64,000 nucleotides of DNA from NCBI RefSeq assembly GCF_026914265.1, contig NC_069125.1:782556-846555 (forward strand), given 5' to 3'. This DNA is from Mya arenaria. Taxonomy: Eukaryota > Mollusca > Bivalvia > Myida > Myidae. The position numbers and the translations under genes were made by a program. Position 1 is the stretch's first letter; each line of letters starts with the position of its first letter. The notes beneath the pieces are model-generated. The model was not told the origin of the DNA. It did not search any database and was given only the letters and a program-made list of their open reading frames with translations. Below, piece after piece: positions 25,201-35,462 of the stretch.

Positions 25201-28060
25201 AGACTGTCCCCCTAAAACAAATTCACTTTTCTCAAGTGACCCCAAACATAAACTGCTTCGCACGTGCGATTTACGATTTGTCCTGGGCGTTAAAAATAAA
25301 GGTTTTTGTTAGAGGAAAAGAATAAATGGGCTTCAAATAAAAACATTTGCGAAAATTAAAAGCAGAAATGTTTCTCAAAATGGATCATAATTCGAAACAA
25401 TAAAGGTGTATATTAAGTTTAATTGAGAAAAATAAACTCAGCGTCTGTGGAATATGTTTCCAAACTCAAATTTTTCTTCTTTTCGGTTACCAAGGGAATG
25501 GTTTCCTTGATTAGCAATTAGTAGCATTCTTGGTTTTAGTAACCAGTTTCAATTAGCTTCGGTTATTGAGTAGATGTAAAAATGATAACTCCAGAAATGC
25601 CTTTTCAAAAGTATTCTAATATTGCCAAGAATGGCTATAAAGTTGTTAATTTATACTGATTTATTGTTTAAGCTCGATTACTGAATATGAACTAATTCGG
25701 TGTCCGTTTAGAAGGCTGAAACCATTAGTAAAAATGAGGAATTCAGAAATACCTTTTCAATTTGCAACCAGGCTTTTAGTTTATACTGATTTATTTTAGC
25801 TCGATAACGAAGATTGTTAAATGCTGATATAAATCAATTCCGAGTCCATTTACAGGGCAGACACCAGTACTGGCGTCCTTTTGGAGAGGCTATAAAACAG
25901 ACAACTTCAATCCACTAGACCCCTCTTATCATCTTAAAGCGTATTTACATTCCGGTTTAAAATCTAACCCGACATTGATGGCAACATGAAAGACTGATAA
26001 GGAATCAAATGGAATGGACAAAATAACAAGAGAGAAACAAATGAATTTGAAACAAGATAAGAAGAACGAAAGCATAAGGACATGGAAGAAATGTTAAACA
26101 CGGAATGTGCTACTATAGAGTGTGTGTATACCACATGATAAATTGCGGCATACAAGCGTCGTCGGAATGTAACACTTTGCTTCGTATGAAGACTTTAAAC
26201 AAAGATGTCTTTATTATTCCTTCACCATCTTAAAAGCGGTCTTCGCCGCTTACCCCCGCCTTCGGTCGTTTACCAGAGTTTGATTGAGAGTTTAGTTTCT
26301 TAAAACACTTCGACAAACCTTTTCACGAACTGCCGCCTGATGCACACCTATAAAACATTATTTTAGAAACAGGATTGTCGAAGAGTTTTAGGAAATCTCA
26401 TAACCTAATCAAACTCCGGTAATAAAACAACAAAGGCGGATTTTTAAACGGCATAAACTGCCCTTTGTTTCATTTAAAATGGTGCAGAAATAAAAAAAAA
26501 GTTATTGTTTTTTTAGTCTTCATTCGAAGCAAAATGATACCTCTCGACGTAGCATTTATGTCGTAATTTATCACGTGGTATACACTCACTAACAATAGGG
26601 TAATATATGATGCATCGGTGCGGAATCGACAACAGCGCTGCTAGCGAATGGCAATGCTCGTCCATTTTCTTTAAATCTTTGAAGGGGCACAGAGAGGTTG
26701 ATGCAATTGTTTCTTTTATTTTTAGGAATTATCACGGTTAACTCACCATCTTGATAACAGAACAACAACATAAGATTTAAGTACAGATGATAAAATTTAA
26801 GCCATAATAAATGATTTTTACTTACTACGTGGCCACACATTCTCTAGTTAAAAAGCACCAAAATATCGCTAATATTGGAATCTGTACCTAAAACATTTTA
26901 TGTTTGTTTTAATAAAAGACTTAGGCGAGGCTGACAACATTTTGTTTGGATATAAACTTATTAATGAACAATGCATCAACCGTTATTGGGCACCTTTAAA
27001 ATGAAATCAGCAACGATAACCTCATACTCCAACTCATCAAAAAGTACATTTATATTAATTAGTATTACAGTAATGACAAGCGAGCTTCTATGACCATTAT
27101 TTCAGCTGTCAATGCCCGTACGGTTGTGTTAATGTACTTCCCACACTCGTATAATGGTCTGTCACTAAGCGTAGTCACTTGGTCATTACATATTCATATC
27201 TCTTTTATTTATTATGGGTCCTAATGGAAATATATAAACGATGTTGCATACATGTATAATTGATTTGATATCATGTTAGGTTATTAGGTTATTTAATCGA
27301 AACTGGATACGCTCACATTTTGATGACCAAGCAATAGCATGCAGTCAGTATTTCAAGAATTGCAGTAAATATGTTTTCTTAGGTATGGCTGGAATCTGGC
27401 ATTAGCTGTGCAGTTTATTACACATAGGCATGTTAGCTAGTTTCATGATAAATTGACTTTAACAACATTAATGCAGAATAATCTAAGAAATTCTGAATGT
27501 TTATTTAAGCAATTCCGATATGAGTAATGCGAATGCTCGCGAGTAAAATTTAGCATACATGCACTAAGTAGTTTAGTAGAAAAAGGAGTGTTTTCCGACC
27601 AGTATCAATCATATGAAACATTCTGAAGAAGAAGGAATATATATTGTTTCATTTTGTGAACAAATATAATATTTTTCATTATAAGTATTAATTGTAAATT
27701 TTCATTATAAGAAAACGTGAACAGAAAGATTATATTAGATATAAAAATGAAATTATTTGAATTATTCTGAAAATATTGATTGTACCTATTCACATTAAAT
27801 GCACATATTTGTTCAACCAGATTCATAGTAAAAGTCAGGTATTGACCGAGATTTCACGGAGACTACTGTAAACCCATGGTATAAGTGAAGCTGTTTGTGA
27901 ACAATAAGACAATAAAGACAATAAACACAACAGCAACCGCATCATTAATGTCAAGTAGCGAGTCAAAAAGCTCGTTAACGTCAAACTTACCAATCGCTTT
28001 CATATATTCTTCAAAGTTTTCCGATTTTTCTATCTTCCATTTTCCAACAACACTAGCCAT
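22292..28060 (-). CDS. Fatty-acid-binding protein (FABP/CRABP family), complete four-exon gene
   Basis: Cytosolic lipid-binding protein expected to carry fatty acids or retinoid-like ligands in a beta-barrel. Coding exons on the minus strand are 28060-27991, 24423-24236, 23798-23697 and 22342-22292 (70, 188, 102 and 51 nt), giving 136 residues. All introns are GT-AG (donors gtaagt, gtatga, gtatga; acceptors tttag, acag, tcag) and phases agree. Exon 1 residues 6-23, GKWKIEKSENFEEYMKAI, satisfy the FABP signature PS00214 as I know it. Exon 2 carries SLTFKLGEAID and LDGRNVK, exon 3 FSVDGDKLVEKQSGDGFE, and exon 4 ends QTCIRTFVKS. Arg111 and Arg131 match the family's carboxylate-binding arginines, but the usual Tyr two residues after the second Arg is Phe133. 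Exon 2 is 15 nt longer than the common 173 nt, which adds about five residues in the helix II/portal region. The start is the only ATG that fits the signature. No expression can be shown from sequence. Confidence 0.93.
24530..24900 (-). repeat. Degenerate repeats of the exon 2 5' end inside intron 1
   Basis: Just upstream of exon 2 the exon 2/acceptor boundary recurs in decayed form. Plus-strand copies lie near 24530-24560 (gtgcgctctcttatcgcct...ccttaaggg), 24618-24670 (acagatacttattggtgtca...cgcttatcgtc...cctttagcgg) and 24845-24895 (gagcgtcgac...ccgtctaatacaccttaagtg). Each resembles exon 2 plus acceptor (acagatacttgtgagcgtcc...ttatcgtcacc...cctaaag). Similar series follow exon 2 in other copies (35.68-35.8, 47.82-47.95, 52.52-52.57, 53.10-53.18, 62.90-63.2 kb). 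None has a usable frame. Confidence 0.5.
25190..25320. repeat. Conserved intron 1 module with CACGTG E-box (unit 1 copy)
   Basis: This is a CpG-rich module, cacgtgcgatttacga.. followed by cgtcctgggcgtt. It recurs about eleven times in the array, usually 0.5-1.1 kb upstream of exon 2 in intron 1. The CACGTG core is intact at 12041, 19787, 25261, 36144, 48333, 53580, 58013 and 63481. It is CATGTG near 16530 and 58280, and lost near 31504. It may be an intronic regulatory element or simply part of the duplicated DNA. Confidence 0.5.
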
Positions 28061-28558
28061 TTTTTTACGATAAATGAAGAAAAAGTCCTAAATATTTTAA
28101 CTTAAAATCATACACCTTTTAGTAATTAAATCACGTCTGTTTCAGAACAATGTTCCGGCAAAATAAAGACCAGGCAGTAATTCGTTAAACGCGCAAGGCG
28201 GAGTCTAGAACGCTATCCTCTCTATTTCCACAAGCCAACTGTTCAGATATTTATACTGGAAGAAGCGTCTGGTATTTGAGGCATACCTAAGCGCTGTCAT
28301 GACCAATACTCGGAGAATATGTCTTAATCATTCGAGAATTACCATCAACAGCGTTGACAGGCAGGAGTATGTACCCTTGTTTTTTAATTAGTCTTCGAAA
28401 ATATTGAACACCAATTTGAATGCACTCTTCAGAGGTCATATACACATCTTCCCTTTTTCTATTTAAACTAAAAGCTAGACTTGAGTAAAATATAGAACAT
28501 GATTCTGACAGCAAGAAAATAATTCTTCAATAAATTAAGTCTTCACATGTGACATAGT
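28061..28558 (-). promoter_or_regulatory. 5' flank and leader of the complete FABP gene
   Basis: Unique sequence upstream of exon 1 with a TATA box at 28248-28255. A 75-codon open frame on the minus strand (28514-28287) overlaps the expected promoter. I do not recognise it and do not call it a gene. Confidence 0.4.
28248..28255 (-). promoter_or_regulatory. TATA box of the complete FABP gene
   Basis: The minus strand reads TATAAATA here, inside agtATAAATAtc, 188-195 nt upstream of the ATG at 28060. Transcription would be expected to start near 28225, leaving a 5' untranslated leader of about 165 nt without an obvious intron. This is the only stretch in the window where a strong TATA motif sits at promoter distance from an FABP first exon. 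The placement is inferred. Confidence 0.5.
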
Positions 28559-28559
28559 G

Positions 28560-28628
<69 letters not shown>

Positions 28629-28632
28629 TGTA

Positions 28633-28681
<49 letters not shown>

Positions 28682-28682
28682 T
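28559..28682. repeat. (TAA)n microsatellite
   Basis: An almost unbroken run of aat/taa triplets over about 120 bp, with one interruption near 28626-28634 (atgatgtaa). It lies about 300 bp upstream of the FABP TATA box. Confidence 0.97.
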
Positions 28683-29760
28683 AAAAAATAATATTCGTCG
28701 TTGTCATCATTATTTATATTATTAATGTACCAATATCATTATTTTACACAGAAAATAAAGCACTTTTTTCCAGAAACAAGATGTAAGAGTAAAACAAATT
28801 TAAAGGTATGCAATATATAAAGGTGTTAGCAACAGTGTTAATTTTGGATACCTGAGTGCCCGAACACTGTTGCTGATAACTTATAAGTAAAATAAATGAC
28901 CATATACTACCTATACTAATTGCACTTTGTTTTAATGTCGTTAAGTACAACTGAAATCGGTCATAAAACTAACTTTTCTCTCTCAAATGATATATATCTA
29001 CATACATGTATGTACCACATAACTGTATTGAGACTAGGTTATTGGAATAAATTATTTCTTCCTATATAGAATCATCAATATAAAAACAACTCATAATATA
29101 ACTAATACGTTCTATTAATATAAACAATGCAAAAGCTAGAGAGTATCATTGCAATTAAAGTCCAGGATAAGTAATGCAATGGAAAGTACACGACAAGCCT
29201 AGACACATGCTGTAATTTTGTTTACGTTGATAAAAACACAGAAACTAACCAAAATGCATTCCTTGGCATTTTTTCCAGAAGATTTAGGAGTGCAAAGATT
29301 GCTCATACTGTCCTCACCCAACAATGATGTATCCCACACGAGATGCAAAACATGAACATGCCACATTGTTTTTCTGAAGTTGCTGTATGGCTACAGAGAA
29401 CTACTTTAAGACTTAAATTAGCTGACATCATTTAATTTATTAGAAATTAATTCCTTAATGTTACAGATAATACTACATGAAAGGAGAAATAAATGCCAAT
29501 CTTTTATAAAATCACGAAAAATTTAAATGCGCAGTATGCGCGGGCCATGTGTCACGATACGATGATCCTGCATTACTCAGAGAAAACCACGACCAGGGGA
29601 GAAGTAGTCCAGAGAGAGCCCATTATCGCTCAAAATTTACCGAGAGAAACAAAACACAATCGGAAACATTTTAGGCTTCAAAACCATGTACTATTTTTTT
29701 AACATTTGATCAAATAATTAATCGTCTTTCATATTAGATAATGCCATGAACGAATGCTCC
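28683..29760. other. AT-rich single-copy stretch, nothing recognised
   Basis: Not repeated elsewhere in the window. A 69-codon open frame on the plus strand at 29493-29702 has no recognisable motif and is not called. Confidence 0.4.
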
Positions 29761-29764
29761 AATA

Positions 29765-30737
29765 CATTCAAGCTGTGATGTTGGTATAACCCGGAACGAT
29801 AATACACTATGCTATTGTATAAGTATTTATGTCATAGTTATTAAAAACAAATAGTTCCATATGTCTAATATAGAAAACACGGTTATCGTTCAAGCCGTGA
29901 TGTTGGTATAACCCGGAACGATAATACACTATTCTATAGTATAAGTATTAATGTCATAGTTATTAACAGCAAATAGTTCCATATGTCTAATATAGAAGAC
30001 ACGGTTATCGTTCGAGCCGTGATGTTGGTATAACCCGGAACGATAAGACACTATTCTATAGTATAAGTATTAATGTCATAGTTATTAACAACAAATAGTT
30101 CCATATGTCTAATATAGAAGACACGGTTATCGTTCGAGCCGTGATGTTGGTATAACCCGGAACGATAAGACACTATTCTATAGTATAAGTATTAATGTCA
30201 TAGTTATTAACAACAAATAGTTCCATATGTCTAATATAGAAGACACGGTTATCGTTCAAGCCGTGATGTTGGTATAACCCGGAACGATAATACACTATTC
30301 TATAGTATAAGTATTAATTTCATAGTTATTAACAGCAAATAGTTCCATATGTCTAATATAGAAGACACGGTTATCGTTCAAGCCGTGATGTTGGTATAAC
30401 CCGGAACGATAAGACACTATTCTATAGTATAAGTATTAATGTCATAGTTATTAACAGCAAATAGTTCCATATGTCTAATATAGAAGACAGGGTTATCGTT
30501 CAAGCCGTGATGTTGGTATAACCCCGAACGATAAGACACTATTCTATAGTATAAGTATTAATGTCATAGTTATTAACAGCAAATAGTTCCATATGTCTAA
30601 TATAGAAGACACGGTTATCGTTCAAGCCGTGATGTTGGTATAACCCGGAACGATAAGACACTATTCTATAGTATAAGTATTAATGTCATAGTTATTAACA
30701 GCAAATAGTTCCATATGTCTAATATAGAAGACAGGGT
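29765..30737. repeat. 122-bp satellite, eight tandem copies
   Basis: The marker gatgttggtataaccc recurs at 29777, 29899, 30021, 30143, 30265, 30387, 30509 and 30631, always exactly 122 bp apart. Copies differ by few substitutions. Each unit holds a 9-bp inverted repeat, ttatcgttc...gaacgataa with a 24-nt spacer (29883-29891 and 29916-29924 in copy 2). The array stops abruptly at 30737 (ggttat then ttgcatcac). The first copy is the most divergent at its 5' side. Confidence 0.97.
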
Positions 30738-31412
30738 TATTTGCATCACAAAATAGGAAAGCCTAATCCAGTATTGAAAGCAACATGGATCTGCGATTAC
30801 TGGACTTCCGCCGATATATTGGCCCACACGTGCCCGTTGACCTTGCAGTCTGCGTCCGAGACGCATGACAGACTGGAGCGTGCCTGGAGGAAACAGATCA
30901 AACGCGAAAACGGAAACACCGGTGGACAGGAGGGGGACACTGAAATCGAGGAAGGTTACAACATAGTTGATGGCATCATCTGGGTTCAAACCCTGAACAC
31001 GCCATACTGAAGGAAATTGCAACATTTGGCTAGCTCCCTTGTCTAGCACCCGGTATTCGGAGAGTGGTGTTTGGATGAATGTCCAACCGTACAAGCGTAA
31101 GGCTTTGACGCAAATAAACCAGTTAAAAACCCAGTGAACTCGTGGTCCAGTGACCTCGTGTTCAACTGAGGGTCCCATGGCGGTAATCCCATCATTTATG
31201 GATAAAAATGTTTGGATTCTTGTGTGCTGTTTCGTGGTCTTTGTAAGTTATTTCGTTGGTGAGTTTGTGTCTTTAGTTCACAGTCGTTTGAGCCCCGACC
31301 TTGTGCCTCTAAACTGGATTATATTTGAACGTTTGACAACCGGGCTAGAAACATTGCGTAAAGCTGCCTGAACAATTTTGTAGAACACTGGACTGAACGA
31401 ACAAATAACATA
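30738..31412. other. GC-richer unidentified segment next to the satellite
   Basis: Higher in GC than its surroundings and not repeated in the window. Both strands have open frames (minus 31178-30666, 170 codons, the last part read through satellite; plus 30741-31010, 89 codons). Neither shows a domain I know. A B-box-like ggttcaaaccc occurs at about 30983. Together with the satellite it could be one non-autonomous element with internal tandem repeats. This is inference. Confidence 0.35.
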
Positions 31413-32592
31413 TACACAGTGTTCTAGCCTGCCTTTTAAAAATATTTCAATGAGTTCTCTAAGAGGCACCAAAATTAAAAAAAACAACAACAACAACACT
31501 TTGCATGCGCTATTTACGATTAGCCCTGATCGCTTATTAACTACAAGGTACTCTGTTTTATAGAATATAAAATAAAAATTTATTGGATGCATAAAAAATG
31601 AACTTCTTACTAATCAACAAATTATTCGAAGAATAAAGCATTAACGTGTCACAACATGGATCATGAAACTAAACGATTTAAACTGTATTCAGTTTTACTG
31701 AAAAATATAAAGGCATCGTCTGTGGAAAATGTATCCAAACTCATAGTTTTCCTCTCGTCTTTATTATTTTTCATTGTTCAGCAATTAATGTCATCCTTGG
31801 TTTTAGGACTGTGATTTAGCTTAGAGTATGAAAAGTAACTCTGAAAGAAATCAGGTCTAAATTGTCCTTAAGCCGACATGAATGCCTTTTAAACACACAT
31901 TGACATCTAAAAACATTTCCAAGCAGACAAAGATTCTTACATTGCAAAGATAGTCAACAGTGAAGACGAAATCAAAGAATGGAAATGAACAGGCGAAATA
32001 ATAAGCATTGATAGAGGTAAGGTCAAATCAGAGATCAATCAATTTGAAAATGAAATTTCAAATATTAAAAAAAAATACTGTCATTCCAAGTCATGGGTTC
32101 ATCATTTAAAATGTTATTGTCAAATGAATAAACTAAAACAACAACCAATTTTAAGAGAACAGTACATTTTTTTATATGAAAAGGTAAACGATAATTTTGA
32201 AAATGTAATACATTTTGAGAATTGTCGGAAGGAACCTAACCAGTCACGTTTCTTCTTAATTCTTATTCATAATGTTCACATATATAATCCTTTAAATAGA
32301 TGAAGAATGTTTGGAATTTTGTGTTTATTTTATAGAAGTGCCAAGGTATTTAAAACCCGGTTTGCTAAAAGTTTCTCCGAGTATTTTTTTTCAGAAAAGC
32401 TGAAATCATTTCTCTGGTAAAAAACAATCTATGAAAGCAATTGACAAAATAAAGTGGATAACGTGAATATGTTCACGGTATAACTTCCGCAAACAGTGCT
32501 GACAAGATAGATAACTATTGAACAATAATGCGTATAAAAGAGCAGATAATGCAAAGGGGTCAACTTCTGAATGTTCCAGGGATTGATTTTAA

Positions 32593-32950
32593 AGCTGCAC
32601 TCTCACGTATTAAACGTTTTGACAACTTTTTTATTTTTTGTCCTGGAACGAGCCCATTTTTGCGAAAATCCATGCAAAACAGTTTTCTAAGACTGCTGAT
32701 TAAAAATAAGATCGCAGATTTTAATATTTAAGTTCGAAAATTGATGTTTTATGCATTTTTCTTAAACCGTTAGTAACGGTTTAAACCATTAAACATTAAT
32801 TTTAGAACGGAATTATGAACATCTGCGATTTGATCTTTGGCAGCAATCTTTTATCATTGGTTTACACATATTCACGCAAACAATTGCTCTTCCCAAGACA
32901 AAAAATAAAAAAAAAACTTGTCAAAACGTTCAATAAGTGAGAGTGCAGCT
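32593..32950. mobile_element. Palindromic MITE flanked by TTAA
   Basis: The ends are AGCTGCACTCTCAC and its exact reverse complement GTGAGAGTGCAGCT. The inverted repeats continue inward with mismatches for about 60 bp (attaaacgttttgacaa on the left, ttgtcaaaacgttcaataa on the right). TTAA lies on both sides (32589-32592, 32951-32954). Unit 4 at about 55972 (gggattgatttaaaagtgcac) shows the unoccupied site. The 358-bp element has no coding capacity, so it needs a transposase in trans. TTAA flanks suggest a piggyBac-like or other TTAA/TA-targeting source. Confidence 0.85.
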
Positions 32951-33139
32951 TTAAAGCGCACTTTTATTTTGCCAATAATCATTGTAATTATTTGGTAAAC
33001 AATTATCTAGTTGGAGCGGACAAGAAAGTATGACGAAAGTTTGACGACTTGAACGATTCTGCAAGACCCAATGATGGTCACGTGATCTCATTTTGTCTTT
33101 TATTTTATGGAATTATCAATCATATCTGTAAATTTATTT

Positions 33140-35462
33140 TTGTAATTATATTGATTGATCGTACATAATAGGTCATACTAAACCACATTTCATAATAAGG
33201 CAATGCTATTACATACAGTTCACAGCGGTAAAAGCCTCAATAAATAAATGTAAAGCCTTTGATACAGTTTTTGATACATAGATTTCTTTTCAAAAGCAAT
33301 TGTTACGTAAAGGTATATAAGGTTTTTTTACATAGAAATATTTTTATAAGCTACACAGGCAAGCAGTCAATATTAGTTTAATAGGCAATGTAAGTTCAAA
33401 AAGTTGAAATGCTATGTGACAACTTGTACGGGAGATGTACGGTAATGCGTTGTTACCTTGCGAGATTCGAGTTTCTGGACAGAGACATGAAATAGTTGTT
33501 GGGATTTCTCCAAAAAATGCGAGGGAAGACATTAGTTAGACTTTATCAATAAGACGTCATGGCGACATATCTTCGACTTCTCGAAGCGAGTTTGATATTT
33601 ATGCAAAAAGCTACAGAAACATGCTCAGTAGCAAAAAGTTTAAACATAAACCCGGTTTAGTGGCAATGGGCAAACGCCAAAGACATGGAACACAAAATCA
33701 CAAACAAGAAACATAGAACAGCACAAAACTCTACAAACAGCACAGTGCATAAATACCATACATATATAAAAATAATTGGTATGTTTATCAAGAATTGTTA
33801 GGTACCGCCTTGGAACGGTCAGTAAAATGTAAATTTACTGGGGGTTTAAACCAGGTTATGTGCACAAACCTCACTCTTATCCCAACAATCCTTAATAAAG
33901 ATAAAACGCAAAAGGTAAATCTTATTAAGACTTGCTGCAGCTCGTAGCAAATGCATAACAGTATCACAGGGTCAGAACAAAATTAATTGCCTTGTGATTA
34001 AGACCAAACGTGATGAACGATCAAAAACGTAATTAACGAAGTGTACATGGTTCTTCTGACATTGTATCGCTATATCTAGACATTCTCGGTAAAGAGATTA
34101 TTCATAACGTAACAACATAACTACATTGAATAGTCTGTAGGGTAATGAAAATAATAATGTGGGTTTTGACGATCTACATAGAGAAAATAGATGTCTTGTT
34201 CATTATGACTTTAATATAACTGATGTACACTACCAACCACGCATTATTTTGCAAACACAGCTTGATTCCTCATGTTTTACAGGTCTTTTATGTTTCATTT
34301 CAAATGTCTTCGTGTATGTGAAGAACGTTTGACATAATGCAATATTTGATGGAAATCAGAATATCAAGCTCGGCTTAACATGGACAGTAATTCCATCTAT
34401 AAATTCTGTCAATGTTGAATGATGTTGATAATTTTATTAAAAACTAGTGCAGCTTACTTTGTAGTACCAAGCACGAATATTGTTGATGAGCTTGTTAATT
34501 TGTCTTTGCAGAGAACATCAAATACACACTTACAAAATAACTATATAATTTTGGGATGAGCAGTTGCATATCTAAACGCATCAAATTTGACGTATCGGCC
34601 AGTTAAAGCGAAACTGTCATTAGATAATGAAAAGATGCATTTAAAACTTATTGGCTTTCAATCAGATTTCAGATCATCGCATCGACAAACTAGACATGTA
34701 GAATTATACAAATTACATTTGTTCGGAAATAGATGTGACGTCATACTATTGTGAGAGTGTCTCCAAAGCTCTGGTTCGAAATCGTCTCCGGACTGCTTAT
34801 CTAGATGTTTGTTTCGGTCAACCGAATACTCCTCGTCGGTCAGCCGAATACTCTTCGTGTAAGATTGAAATCATGATAAAAACACAAATCTACACACATA
34901 TGAAGCATTACAACTACATCGGTGCATTGCGTTTTTAAATCTTATAACGCTTGACGTTTATTTCCTGGTATTTTGATTTCTATTATTCATGAAATATAGT
35001 TTTCATTTCATAGGATAAAATTGAATTATACATAAGTGAATGCAGGTCAAATGTTTCGCATTGCTTATAATAATTTATAAGTATTCTGAGTTGAATGCAC
35101 TGAAATGTAAGGCATATATGATGTGCAAAATGTTGTTTCATCTCGTATCGTCTTCTTCAAGTACACATGTTGCCATCAGCTAAGACAGTATGTATCAGTT
35201 AGTTCAAGCCTCTTAGACTTCCAATTAATTATTCTGTCATAAATGGTAAATAACATGATAGTCACGAATAAGTGGTAATAACAGGCTCACTTTCCGGCCA
35301 TCAAGTGTGACGGATGATTAGCTTCTCCTAGTTTAAACGTCAACGACTTGGCCCTCATTACGATTGACGTCGACACTGTCTACGTATCACCTTCCTCCGA
35401 AATCACGGATTCGTCGGACTGATAGGTATGAGTGTCCGTTCGCTTACCATCAGAATCACCTT
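33140..35462 (-). pseudogene. FABP pseudogene, type 2, unit 2 (copy F)
   Basis: Exon 2 relic at 35462-35288 gives SDESVISEEGDT, a stop, then STSIVMRAKSLTFKLGEA with a frameshift after it. Its donor reads gagcctg, not GT. Exon 3 relic at about 34835-34754 has EYSVDRNKHLDKQSGDDFE and then lacks 14 nt of the QHVRQ region. Exon 4 is gone. Intron 3 is interrupted by an R1 element at 33593-33926. 3'-flank-like sequence begins near 33140. Unlike type 1 copies, exon 3 begins with a Glu-Glu-Tyr-Ser stretch. Confidence 0.75.
33593..33926 (-). mobile_element. Interspersed repeat R1, copy with an empty site in unit 4
   Basis: All R1 landmarks are present in reverse orientation (ctcagtagcaaaaagttta, gggcaaacgccaaagaca, accgccttggaacggtcag, cctcactcttatccc). 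In unit 4 the flanks join directly: gcgagttt at about 56631 is followed by aagacttgctgca. The insertion is therefore younger than the unit 2/unit 4 split. Exact target duplication is not clear. Confidence 0.7.

Noticed and set aside
28287-28514. 75-codon open frame on the minus strand upstream of FABP exon 1
   Set aside because: No known motif and no splice or start context. It lies over the expected promoter flank.
29765-30737. CRISPR-like array
   Set aside because: The whole 122-bp unit repeats without variable spacers, and the DNA is eukaryotic. It is a satellite.
30666-31178. 170-codon open frame on the minus strand
   Set aside because: Its end reads through satellite DNA, it has no recognisable domain, and the opposite strand is also open. 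Composition (higher GC) can explain it.
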